Assembly (NCBI GenBank): GCA_036186865.1
Contig: AP025071.1
Coordinates: 9,084,521-9,148,520 of the forward strand
Reading direction: 5' to 3'
Length of the DNA stretch: 64,000 nt
DNA from: Eustoma russellianum
Lineage: Eukaryota > Streptophyta > Magnoliopsida > Gentianales > Gentianaceae
The notes under the pieces were generated by a model, which did not search any database, was not told the DNA's origin, and saw nothing but the letters and a program-made list of their open reading frames with translations. Positions 23,252 through 34,384 of this stretch are shown piece by piece. Position 1 is the stretch's first letter; every line of letters starts with the position of its first letter. The position numbers and the translations under genes were made by a program.

Positions 23252-25555
23252 ATGGCTGACACCACCGCCGCCGCCAAGGCTAGCTCCCTTGATGGAGTCA
23301 TTGCAATCAATGTCGCTGCGCAACTTCCTATTAAGCTAAACAGGAGTAACTTTCCTTCCTGGCGAGCTCAGTTTGATGCCCTCTTATACGGCTATGATCT
23401 CATGGGTTTTCTCGATGAGAGCAAACCGTGCCCTGCTCAGTACACGGTTGCTCAAGATGGTGCTAAATCACCTAATCCAGATTTTGCTATCTGGCTTCGG
23501 CAAGACAAGTTGCTTCTTCATGCCATTTTGGCCTCTGTTTCCAAAGGGGTGGTACCTTTAATTGCCACCGCCGCAACATCTCGTGATGCATGGACGAAAC
23601 TCCATCGCTTGTACGCTAACAAGTCTCGTTCTCGTATCATGAATCTTAAGGAACGTCTCACTAATATCACATGTGACACTCAATCTGTTGCTGATTATCT
23701 TCAGACCATACGGAGCATTGCTGACGAGTTAGCTCTTGTTGATACTCATCTTAGTGATGATGACCTCTCTATCTTCGCCCTAAATGGACTCAGTAGCAAT
23801 TTTAAAGAAATTGCTGCAGCTATTCGTGCACGTGATACGTCCATTACCTTTGAGGAGCTTCATGACAAGTTAGTCGAACATGAAGCGTTTCTTAAACGGG
23901 AGGAATTGCGTAGTGGTACAGTAGTTACTGTACACACCACGCAACTCAAGCCAGACCGACACCCAACTGGCTCTCACGGCGGATCGAAGCAGAGTGGTGG
24001 CCGTGGGTTTTCTGGCAAGCCGTCATCCAACCCGGGTACGCCGTCCGTGTATGGTCAGCCATCGGCCAACACCCCGTCTACCCGGAACTCTTCTCAATCT
24101 GGAGTTATTTGTCAGTACTGTCAAAAACGGGGGCACACAGCACGGCAGTGTTACTCTCTGAAACGAGCTTTGCAGCAGTCGCCCGAGGTCCATCACACCA
24201 TGTCTGGACCAGTGCAGCATCACAACTGGGTTCTGGATTCTGGCGCCTCACATCATGTCACCAATGACTTAGCCACTCTCTCTCATCACCAGTCTTACGA
24301 GGGTCCTGTTGATGTTCTTCTTGGTGATGGTTCCAGCCTTACCATTGCCAATACTGGTTCTACTATCATCCCTACCTCTGCTAAATCTTTGGTTTTGTCT
24401 AATGTTTTGCATGTTCCGTTTCTTACTAAAAACTTAATCTCTGTGTCCAAGTTTTGTGAACACAACAATGCTTCTATTGAGTTCTTTCCATTCTCTTTTG
24501 TTGTTAAGGATCTCAAAACGGGGGCGCAGCTTGCTCACGGGCGGACCAAGGGTGACGTGTATGAGTGGGACATGCTTCCAGTTGCCAGCGGTGTCACAGC
24601 TACCGTGCCATCCAGCTCTCAGTCGTCGGCTTCGTCTGGGCCGTGTGTCCATGTCAGCTCCAAGTCTTCTGTCGCCACATGGCATCAACGTCTTGGGCAT
24701 CCTTCCCAACGTGTCTTTCAAACTCTGAGTCGAAATAATACTTTAGCCTTTTCGCCTAGTGTCAATGATAATAAGTTTGTCTGTGAGTCTTGTTTTAGCA
24801 GTAAGAGTCATAAGTTACCATTTTCTGTTTCTTCAGTTGAAAGTCGTGGTCCGCTTGATATCGTTTATTCAGATGTTTGGGGGCCCTCCCCCGTTGAATC
24901 AATAGATGGGTTTCGTTACTATGTTCTCTTTATTGATTACTTTACCAAATATGTGTGGTTATTTCCTATGGCAAGAAAATCTGATGTTACTACTATTTTT
25001 CCCAAATTTAAGCGCATGGTTGAAAAATTCCTTCATTGTCCTATTGTCACTCTCTATACTGATGGGGGAACTGAATATAAGGGTCTCACGAGTTTTTTTG
25101 AAACTGAAGAGATTCACCACCGTATTTCGCCGCCTTATACCCTTGAACATGTTGGCTCTGCTGAACGCAAACATCGGCATGTCGTCGAAACAGGCCGTGC
25201 CCTACTCCACCATTCGGCCATGCCCCCCAAATTTTGGTCTTATGCATTTCTCACTGCAGTCTATCTTATCAATCGCTTGCCTACACCCGTCCTCCACAAC
25301 AAAACACCTTACGAACTAATGTTCTCAAAACCACCTCAATATCACTCTCTACGTGCTTTTGGGTGTCTTTGTTTCCCGTGGCTTCGGCCCTACTCGGATC
25401 ACAAACTAGCTCCTCGTTCCAAACCATGTGTGTTTGTGGGATACTCTAACACTCATCATGCCTATAAATATCTGGATGTCTCCTCTACTCGTCTTCATCT
25501 CTCTCGGCATGTGCAGTTTGTAGAGCACCAGTTTCCTTTTGCTGCTTGTCAAACC
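23252..25555 (+). CDS. gag-pol: Copia Gag, protease and integrase (first part of polyprotein)
   Basis: ATG 23252 lies about 35 bases after the PBS. Gag (residues about 20-220) opens with LPIKLNRSNFPSWRAQFDAL. A CCHC knuckle reads CQYCQKRGHTARQC (about residue 288). The protease has NWVLDSGASHHVTND (about 330). The pre-integrase zinc motif begins TWHQRLGHPS and ends CESCFSSKSH. The integrase core has Asp in VYSDVWGPSP, Asp in LYTDGGTEY and Glu in AERKHRHVVE. Catalytic residues look intact. The frame stays open to 26056, but after about 25555 it no longer encodes Pol. The real Pol frame continues one register away. Confidence 0.93.
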
Positions 25556-27516
25556 CTAATGAATCTTCTATGTTGTCTTCTTCATGGCTCACAGGCTCCT
25601 CATCCGTTGCGGCTCTTCAACCTCCTGTGGCATTTGTCCCCTCTACCGCCACGCCTCTCCCGCTGGTGCCTCCGCCCACTGCGCCTCCAGGTATGTCTCC
25701 AGCTCCTCCTCCTGCATACCCACCTGGTCCCTCGCCTATCCCTTCCCCAGCAGCTTCGGCCCCTACCCCCTCGGTCCCGTCCCACCCCCAAACCGCAGAG
25801 TCTACGTCCTCTACAGTCCTTGGTCATCCCATGGTTACTCGTTCCCGTAATCATATTCACCGCCCTAAGTCCTTTCCTGACTATGTCACATTGCACCATA
25901 CTACTAAGCATCCTTTACCTCCACCCCTTGAGCCTACCACAGCCAAACAGGCCCTCCGTGATCCAAACTGGTGTGCTGCGATGGATGACGAGCTTGCTGC
26001 TCTTGCTCGTAATGGCACATGGGTCCTTGTTCCTCCACCCCCGGGTCATAATGTAGTTGGGTGCAAGTGGGTGTTTCGTATAAAACGTAACCCTGATGGT
26101 TCTATTGCACGTTATAAAGCACGCCTCGTCGCCAAGGGGTTTCACCAACGTCCTGGTATTGACTATCATGATACGTTTAGTCCAGTTGTTAAGCCTACCA
26201 CTATTCGTACAGTCCTTTCCATTGCATTATCTAATGATTGGTCTATCTCACATCTTGATGTAAATAATGCGTTTCTGAATGGTCACTTAACTGAAGATGT
26301 GTACATGACGCAGCCGCCCGGGTTTGTCAATGCGGCTACCCCCTCTCATGTCTGTCACTTGAAGCGTGCTCTATATGGACTCAAACAAGCACCCCGTGCG
26401 TGGTATACTGAGTTAAAAACGTTTCTCCTAGATTATGGGTTCTCTAATTCTAAGTCGGATACATCTCTTTTCATCTATCGTTGTGGAGGCATCATTATAT
26501 ATTTCCTTGTATATGTTGATGATTTGCTTGTTACAGGGAATTGTTCCGTATCTATTCGTAAATTTGTTGATTCATTAGGATCTCGCTTCTCTCTAAAAGA
26601 GCTTGGTCCACTCAATTATTTTTTGGGCATTGAAGCAGTTTTCACTAAGGACGGTCTTTATCTGTCTCAAGACAAGTACATACGTGATCTTCTAGCCAAA
26701 TTCCATCTTGACGGGGTTAAGGATTCGGCCACACCCATGTCGTCTAGTGGCCGATTGCTTCTCAATGACGGCTCTCCTTCCGCTGATGCATCTCAGTATC
26801 GTAGTCTCATCGGTGGCCTCCAATATCTTCAACTAACGCGCCCAGATATAGCTTTTGCAGTCAACAAGCTCGCTCAGTTCATGCATGCGCCAACCAATAC
26901 TCATTGGACTGCTGGTAAGCGTTTACTACGCTATCTTAAACATCATGGTCTACTGCTTCGACGTCACCAGCCCCTCCTCTTGCATGCCTATTCTGATGCT
27001 GACTGGGCTGGTGATCATGACTCTTTTCGGTCCACGACTGCCTATCTACTTTTTCTTGGCGGAAATCCTATTTCGTGGTGTTCGAAAAAGCAACGCACTA
27101 TAGCTCGATCCTCTACAGAAGCTGAATATCGAGCAGTTGCCTCCGCAGCAGCTGAAGTCACGTGGGTTTCGAACTTATTGTCTGAGCTCGGCGTCCGTCT
27201 ACCTTGTCCGTCTACTATCCATTGTGACAATCTCAGTGCAACCTACTTATGTGCAAATCCCGTGTTCCACAGTCGCATGAAGCATATTGCTCTCGATTAT
27301 CATTTTGTTCGGGAAAAAGTCGCCGCCGGAACCTTGAGCGTCACGCACGTCTCCACTCAAAGTCAGCTCGCGGATATTTTGACCAAACCACTATCCAAAG
27401 ATCGTTTTCATCTTCTTCGGTCCAAGATTGGCCTTTCCGACGGAACGTCCATCTTGCGGGGGCGTGTTAAGGATTCGGCCACATCATCATGCGTCGCAGC
27501 CGCCGGCCCTAGCTAG
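25546..27516 (+). CDS. pol: Copia RT and RNase H (second part of polyprotein)
   Basis: A 656-codon frame begins with a Pro/Ser-rich linker. RT follows with VGCKWVFRIKRNPDGSIARY, ISHLDVNNAFLNGHLTED, LYGLKQAPRAW and the catalytic YVDDLLVTG (about 26512). RNase H has YSDADWAGD, ARSSTEAEYRAV, HIALDYHFVRE and QLADILTKPL. The frame runs into the 3' LTR and stops at 27516. It is offset from the Gag-integrase frame around 25546-25555. No separate start is expected; a single indel, or less likely programmed frameshifting, explains the offset. Confidence 0.93.
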   Translation: MSNPNESSMLSSSWLTGSSSVAALQPPVAFVPSTATPLPLVPPPTAPPGMSPAPPPAYPPGPSPIPSPAASAPTPSVPSHPQTAESTSSTVLGHPMVTRSRNHIHRPKSFPDYVTLHHTTKHPLPPPLEPTTAKQALRDPNWCAAMDDELAALARNGTWVLVPPPPGHNVVGCKWVFRIKRNPDGSIARYKARLVAKGFHQRPGIDYHDTFSPVVKPTTIRTVLSIALSNDWSISHLDVNNAFLNGHLTEDVYMTQPPGFVNAATPSHVCHLKRALYGLKQAPRAWYTELKTFLLDYGFSNSKSDTSLFIYRCGGIIIYFLVYVDDLLVTGNCSVSIRKFVDSLGSRFSLKELGPLNYFLGIEAVFTKDGLYLSQDKYIRDLLAKFHLDGVKDSATPMSSSGRLLLNDGSPSADASQYRSLIGGLQYLQLTRPDIAFAVNKLAQFMHAPTNTHWTAGKRLLRYLKHHGLLLRRHQPLLLHAYSDADWAGDHDSFRSTTAYLLFLGGNPISWCSKKQRTIARSSTEAEYRAVASAAAEVTWVSNLLSELGVRLPCPSTIHCDNLSATYLCANPVFHSRMKHIALDYHFVREKVAAGTLSVTHVSTQSQLADILTKPLSKDRFHLLRSKIGLSDGTSILRGRVKDSATSSCVAAAGPS

Positions 27517-27727
27517 GGTTTGGTTGTTCTCACCAACTAATGCTAGCTAGACTAACAAACTTAGTTAGTATTTTGTTAATACTTTGTTGTAACAACTTTA
27601 TCTTTTGGTTAGGGTTGTAATCCTTTAGCTAGCTTCAAATTACTCTTGTTGTAATAGTTATTTATTCTCATGTAAACAACATACAAGAAGTGTGAATGAA
27701 ATACAATTCTTCACTTGAAATCTTTTA
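27465..27727 (+). repeat. 3' LTR of the young copia element
   Basis: 263 bp, the same as the 5' LTR, followed by AAAAA, which matches the five bases before the 5' LTR. Confidence 0.95.
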
Positions 27728-27800
27728 AAAAATACGAGAGCTTAAACATTTCGTGATATGCAATGAAAGGAAACACTCTATTTAAGTATTTTGGGTAATC

Positions 27801-27850
27801 GCTCTATAGAAAAAAAAAAGGGGGGGGGGGGGGGGGGCGGGGGGGGGGAG
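27801..27850. repeat. Poly-A/poly-G run
   Basis: A run of about 10 A is followed by about 30 G with a single C. Such homopolymers are slippage-prone, so the exact length may not be reliable. Confidence 0.9.
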
Positions 27851-28274
27851 AACTTTGGTAATCTCTTCGCTACTTCTGTGCTTTTGTTCTAATTTTTTAC
27901 GTTATAACATGAAAGGAAACAATTCTCGTACAAATTGCGCAACTGATTCAAATGTTGTGTCGTCTTCACGCACTTGTCTTTTTTGCTATGCATGTTACGC
28001 TTGAAATGATGACTTCATATATAAATTGTAAAAAATATAATATCAGACATCTGTATATTTTTGACTTGTGTGACATTTTTTTCTACAAACAATATTCGTT
28101 TTTTTCTGTATGTCGTACCTGAATTGCTGTATGTACATTGTAGAAGTTGCTTCAAATTTTTGAGAAATTGTGCGACTTATGACCAAGTATCGTTATATAT
28201 AACATAAAAAAGAAAAACCAAAAACCTCTGAACTTTTTCTTTAATTTTTCTAATGGAAATATCCATGCGAACAA

Positions 28275-28590
28275 AAAGTAGCTCAGTTGATATTTGAGTT
28301 GCGATATTGTAACTAGAAGAACGCAAGTTCGAACTAGCACAGTTGCAGCATTGGTACCATACTATTATCTGGCCAGTACTGGCTTAGACTATAGTATCCA
28401 GCCCATTGAGTTAACGGATTTCTGGCTCATGTTTCAGTCGACATCTTGTGTGGGTTGTCTTGTAAAAGCCTGCCAATAATGCTATTTGGGCTAATACTGG
28501 CTTAGATCATAGTATTCGGCACAATCGATTGCTAACACAGTTTGCACGGGACTTCTTGTGTGAGTTGTTTAGTAAAATGTTTATCAATTT
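28275..28590 (+). mobile_element. tRNA-derived SINE-like element with duplicated body
   Basis: A box A-like TAGCTCAGTTGA (28279-28290) and a box B-like AAGTTCGAACT (28325-28335) lie at tRNA-like spacing. The body has two diverged tandem copies of about 105 bp (about 28370-28477 and 28486-28590), both containing TACTGGCTTAGA and ACTTCTTGTGTG-like blocks. No clear TSD was found. Confidence 0.5.
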
Positions 28591-28672
28591 AAGAGACCAT
28601 TGAATTTCTGATTTGCACTTTTTACTAAATTTTTAGAGTTAGAAGGATCAAAGTATGAAAAAAAAGACTTTC

Positions 28673-28923
28673 GTCCGTAGGGCATAGCTCAATTGGTTTT
28701 GGAGGAGCAGATTTGCTATAAGGTGCAAAGTTTAAGTCCCGCAGCTTGCAGTGTGGGAGCAACATCTTCAGACTCCAATAAAGGTGTTGAGGATGAACTC
28801 TTTGTAGATCTGTAGACACTTTGCCCCTTCCTTAGCGGACCGCTAAATACCTGATTTACATCTTCTTACCTGTCTCGTCGGACCTGATATAGCGCCCTTG
28901 AGGTTGTGCTCAACCTTTTTCCT
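28673..28923 (+). mobile_element. SINE (tRNA-derived) with target-site duplication
   Basis: A 251-bp element has a box A-like TAGCTCAATTGG (about 28686) and a box B-like AAGTTTAAGTCCC (about 28730). It is flanked by the 14-bp direct repeat AAAAAAAGACTTTC (28659-28672 and 28924-28937). The duplication, tRNA-like head and A-rich junction support LINE-mediated insertion. It encodes nothing. Confidence 0.82.
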
Positions 28924-28937
28924 AAAAAAAGACTTTC

Positions 28938-29723
28938 AAATCGGAAGACCTGCCACGTGAGTGTGGACGAATATTCTTTGTCATCGTTTCCCGGCGAATA
29001 CTCAACGTGGCTGCCACCTGTTCACAATTTTTCTCCCAATGAATTTCTAATTAATTTATCTCAGCAAAGCCGTTGGATCCATCTAATTTGACGTCACGTA
29101 ATCGAACGGTGAATAAGTAACAAAGATGAACGGGGCTAATGACGCTGCCGCGTTAAAAATGATTATTTTCCCTGCTATCATGATTCTTCAGATTCGTCCC
29201 CGTTCTTTCCTCTTCATGTTTTGGAGAGCAAAAGGTTGATGGCCGCAAGGATTTCCTCTCCATGTCTGGATCCTTTTCAACCACACAGAATATTGCAAAT
29301 ACGTTTACCTTTTTTCCATGCATGCAGAATATAATGAAAATTACCCCTAAAAGAGAATGATATATTAGATAAATTCGACGTTTGAATATTAGATTTTGAA
29401 TACCATTCAGCTGAGTAATTCTTTTTATATAATTTTCTATTTCTTTTTGTCTCTAAAATATTGTCACAATTAACTTTTCAATAATTTATACTTCTTTCGT
29501 CTCTAAAATATTTTCACAATTAACTTGTTAATATAGTTAAATCTTACGTTTCAATATTAGATTTTGAATATCACTCACCTGAATTAGTTCTGTTTAGATA
29601 ATTTATTACTCTTTTAGTCCTAAAAATATTCTTAATTAACTTGTCTAACATAGTGTATATATATCAGGTTGAAAATTCAATTACCATAATATTTTAAGGA
29701 AAGAGGAAGTTTTAGACTAGATT
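28938..29723. other. Intergenic, AT-rich
   Basis: No gene is supported. A short motif around 'tctctaaaatattttcacaattaac' recurs imperfectly at about 29450, 29500 and 29625, a weak local repeat. Confidence 0.5.
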
Positions 29724-29728
29724 ATTAT

Positions 29729-32299
29729 TGAAGCGCACCGCTCCCGAACCCTAGCATCGGGAACAGTGCGCACACCGTATCTCACTAAGGAGAATACAAA
29801 GCATCGAATCAATTTCCAACCTGTCCGAAAAGACGTAGAAATTTTTTGCGCGGAAATGAAATACAATAACGTAAAGTTCTCTGATAAAAGAAAATCCTCA
29901 ATACAATAATGTACCGACTTCTGGGAAGAGTACTAACATCTACTATCTATCATTTAATGCAAGGTAGTGTATGGTATAATCCCAATAAAATAAGTACAGA
30001 CAGCCGCAAGGTCTCTTCGTATCCTAGGTGCGACCATCAGTCTGCCCATACTAATGTGTCAGTCCTGTCCTCAGCAAAGATTAGTCGTACGCTCCTTCGT
30101 TCTCACCTGGTGGGGGGAGGTGGGGGGGAAGTAGGGGTGAGTGACGGGAAATCACCCAGTAGGCACCTTCCTCCAACTAGTACAAGTCGAGCATCCAATA
30201 ATGATATAACACATAGCACGTAAGACATGATATCACATAAACATATGAAAGATTGCGGAAAAGTAAATCACTCCAGGTAAAGAATGCGCAACATCGTGAT
30301 GCATGTACTACTATGCATGTCACACGTAACAAAGTCATGTCACACAAAATGCCGATATCTCCGCCATGCAATGCATGAACCCGGGTCCTACTGAGTGGCT
30401 GCAGGTCGTACACCCCACAGTCACCATACTGAGTGTGCGTGGCCGCGCCACCGCACACCATCCTGAGTGTCGTGGCCCCGCCACCGTACACCATCCTGAG
30501 CGCCCGTGACCCGTACGTCACGACCCGCCATCAATGCAATGCACGTGCCATGAATGCAAAAACACAATCGCCTGAGGCCCTTGGCCCATCCTCACCATCC
30601 TCCGGCACTCAAATCTAGGTTCATTTAAAGATCGTCTGAGGCCCCTGGCCCATCCTCACCATCCTCCGGCACTCAAATCTAGGTTCATTTATTATACGAG
30701 TATTGATTTAATGTTGTTTGACGTTAAACCTATTTTCAAATGGCTTGTATACATTTATTATGCATTTCCTATATTTTTTTTCTCATTTGTTTTCCTAATT
30801 TACTTCTATTTATTACCTAATTATCCAATTTAAATGAATTATCACAATTAATGAACTTTAGTAAAAATAATTTAATCTCAGCATTTTATAATTTCTGGAA
30901 TTTATATATAATTTTCCGATTTTATTTATATTTTTCCCTATAATTATTACTATTTAAAATTAATTAAATAACTTTTATAGAATTTCCAGAAATTTCAGAA
31001 TTATATTATTATTATATTTTTTCCCGTTTAATTTGGGCCAACCAACTAGGGCCCGGTCCGTTGGCCATTCGGCCCGGCCCACGGTCGGCTCAGTAGATTA
31101 TTTTATTTTATTTTATTTTATATATATATTAAGTAAATGAGTCAGACTTGCGCACAATCGGCCCGCTACACAGAAATTTGATGAAAATAATTTAATTTCA
31201 GTATTTTATAATTTTTGGAATTTATTTATAATTTCCTGATATTTACTTATATTTTTCCTATATTTAATACTATTTTTTTAATCAATTAAATAACATTAAT
31301 AAAATAAAACCTAGAAATTATTTTGATATCAAATTCATCCCTAACACGGACGTAGAGCACGCATCGCTTCTGCGCAGCATTCCACATACCCAAAAACGCA
31401 TGCGCAAAATTATACTATTTTGATTATCAAATTTTTCCCTAAAATCAAAATGTTTTACTATTTTGATTATCAAATTTTTCCCTAAAATCAAAAATCCAAT
31501 CCACGCAAAACCATAGAAATCACACGCATTCAACAGAAATCAAATACATTCCACAGTAATCAAAACTCATGCTTTTCACAGATTAAGCAACATAGTATAG
31601 ATTTCAACAATTAAAAACAACAAAACACGTAATATATCACCAAAGCATGCTTGAATTTGTACCAATTGGAGGGAGAAAGGGAACCTACCTGGACTGCAGA
31701 CAAAAACAACGCGACTAGAATAAACCTTTTTGGACTTTTCTTCTTCTTCCTTCTCCTTCTTCCTTTCTTTTTCCTCTCTTTCTTCTGCAGTCACCAATTC
31801 TCTGTTTTTTTCCTTGTGCTACCTTTTCCTTTTTCTTCAATTTTGTTATCCTTCCTTTTCCTTTTGTCGATTTCCCCTCCCCTGCTGCCCTTTTAATCTC
31901 GTCAGTTGTGCGACATGTTTGGGGGAAAACGGTTTTCCCCCGGAACCCACGTTTGACATTTTTTTTGAATTTATTTTAATCATCATTATCTCAAATCTCA
32001 TTTACTCCTCATTTGTTCATTTATTAATATTTTATTTTTATCTCTTTCTCCTTTATCCCTATCCTACGAAAACCTCCTTTCTCTCTCTTTTTTTTAAAAT
32101 TGATTTATCTTATATTGTTCACTTTTATATTTCTTTTTTACTTTATACTTGTATACCACTTTTGTATATAATTATATAATTACTTGAATGTAATCGAAAG
32201 GCTACAGTTAATTAAATTTCGGAGGATTGTTACATCCAACGGCTACTTAATTCCTACATTAGCACATCGCAACTAATTCGAAAATTTCTGGGTGTAACA
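29729..32299 (-). repeat. 3' LTR of G1
   Basis: Near-identical to 35791-38344. It contains an internal 63-bp tandem duplication (about 30568-30690, CTCACCATCCTCCGGCACTC core) and a 44-bp duplication (about 31406-31495). Both are shared with the 5' LTR. Pyrimidine-rich ORFs such as those at 31650-32180 are fortuitous. Confidence 0.92.
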
Positions 32300-32403
32300 T
32301 CCTACCCACCTTACAAAAAGTTTCGTCCTCGAAACTTGTCGTATCTTATACGAAGAAGTAGGGGTAGCACTCCCGCATCTAATCCTACAGGTCCCATGTC
32401 GCT

Positions 32404-33043
32404 TCATTCTCTGTGTGATTGCTCAATTACTTTGACATATGGAATGATTCTCCTCCTTGGTTGCTGACCTTTACGGTCTATGATTCGAACAAAAGTCTCT
32501 TCATATGATGTGTCCGATCTGATCCTAGCAGGCGGTGCATCCAGTACGTGATTCGGATCTGGGACGCACCTTCTCAACTGGGAAACATGAAAGACATTGT
32601 GCACTTGAGCTAACGCCGGAGGTAACGCCAATCGGGAAGCTTAGCGAACCAATCCCTCCGAGCAACTCGTAGGGCTAATATACCGAGGCCTCAACCTTTA
32701 CTTCTGTCTCGGACAACTTTGAGCCTTTCACGGATTATCTTTACCTTCTTCATAGTCTGCTCAATCAGTTCTGTACCGATGATAGTGAGCTTTCCAACTT
32801 CGTTCAACTTGACTGGGGATCCGCACTTAAGCCTATAGAGCACCTCAAATGGCGCTATGCCGATGGCGTTATGATAGTTGTCGTTGTAGGAGAACTCAAT
32901 CAACTTGATCGTATCATCCCAGTTCTCCTTGAAGTCAATGACACAAGCCCTCAACATATCCTCTAATGTCTGTATCGTCTTTTCTGACTGCTTATCGGTC
33001 TGGAGATGAAATGCAGTGCTCAAACGTAGCTCCGTCCATTATA
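32404..33043 (-). pseudogene. pol: G1 integrase C-terminal remnant
   Basis: Minus strand. TELRLSTAFHLQTDKQSEKT carries the catalytic Glu of the integrase core. IQTLEDMLRACVIDF and FSYNDNYHNAIGIAPFEVLY follow. The C-terminal part has VHNVFHVSQLRRCVPDP (32404-32631). A frameshift separates the two frames near 32640-32690. It aligns by eye with 45300-46100 of G2, so both belong to one chromovirus-like group. Homology stops abruptly at about 33043. Confidence 0.85.
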
Positions 33044-34314
33044 TACATCGACGTACACGAGTGTTAATATATGTGTCATTTTAATGGTTAAGTTGTTTGA
33101 ACATATTTGATCTAAACATACAGTATGTTGTGTATCCTTATTTTAAACGCATGTAAGACTTATGTGTCATATGTAGCTCATGAATTCACAATCGTCATCT
33201 GTAATTTGTCACATGTATTATGTTTATATTGTTTTCCAGTTGAGTTTTAAGCGGCACACACGTTATGCGCGTCCATTTTATTCTTTGTTTATCGTGATCT
33301 CCTTTTTTTTGGTACTTACGTTAGTCGTTAATAAATTTTTTTCATTTGTACTCTATAATTTTCGTACTAGCTTGTCTTATTGTTATATAAATACCGTTAT
33401 ATATTATTCTGAGGAAAATGTATAAGTGCATAGATTCTACTGAAATTTAGATATATAATTTACTTGGGCGTTCGAGTATGATAATAATAAATTCCTTATA
33501 TATATATATATATATGTCATGTTATTAAGTTATTTACTCTTTAATCTATTGCTATACTGTCATGCAATATTATGTCGCCCTAACTCGTAATTAGCGTGCT
33601 TTACCTCAATTATTTATGCAAGCGATTTGTTTTAAACTTGTAGATGTATGCCTACTTCTTAACATATGTCTTGAATGAAAAGTATTTGTGTTACTGTATT
33701 CTTTGTAATTATGTTATTTGTTGTCGTTATATATAGCGATGTGTATTACTTGTTTCGTTGTATTAGTTATGTCGAGGTGTCAATGATATAATTGTGTGTA
33801 TGCTTGTGCATATATACTTAGAATTGTTTAATTACTTTTGTTTCATGTATTTATGTGTATGTTTTCTTAAATCGACTTATTTACGTCAATTAATGTTGTA
33901 ACCAATTATGTTTGTCTATATACCTCCTTATGGTTGTAACAGACTGATTTTTTTTTGTAGTAGTCATTTAGCACATATACTCCTGTCTTATCGTATATCT
34001 TTTGTATGTTCGCTACTCCTACGTTGTTATCGTACTCTATATATATTGAGATCTTTTATTTATACTTCGTATTTTTCATGTTGGTCGCTTTGTATGTATG
34101 GGTATAGTGTATATAAAGTCTTTCGCACATATACTGTTTGTGTTTGATGTGGTGATAACATTATATGGCTTAATAAGTTGGTTGGTTCATTACAACTCAC
34201 AGAGTTACACTACGATAAGGGTGTACACATTTTAGTAGTTAGTATATCTTGTTCTTAATATCTTTATGTTAGTATGTTACAACAAGCTGATACATTTTTT
34301 TATATAGTGGTCAA

Positions 34315-34384
<70 letters not shown>

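Larger units (their letters stand above)
22941..27727 (+). mobile_element. Complete young Ty1/copia element (Ale/Retrofit-like)
   Basis: The 4,787-bp element has two 263-bp LTRs (22941-23203 and 27465-27727, TGTTAAGG...TCTTTTA) that I read as identical. It has a PBS at 23204-23215 and a PPT-like TTGCGGGGGCG just before the 3' LTR. A likely TSD AAAAA lies at 22936-22940 and 27728-27732. The domain order is Gag, protease, integrase, RT, RNase H, as in copia. Short LTRs and Gag motifs suggest the Ale/Retrofit lineage. It is nearly intact, with one frameshift between integrase and RT. Confidence 0.95.

Noticed and set aside
25546..26056. Programmed frameshift between copia integrase and RT
   Set aside because: Most plant copia elements use one frame, and I see no slippery heptamer with a downstream structure at 25540-25556. 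A simple indel is more likely.
31651..32179. Plus-strand ORFs rich in Phe, Ser and Leu, resembling membrane proteins
   Set aside because: They come from a pyrimidine-rich part of the G1 LTR and recur in the other LTR (37691-38024). No start context or homology supports them.
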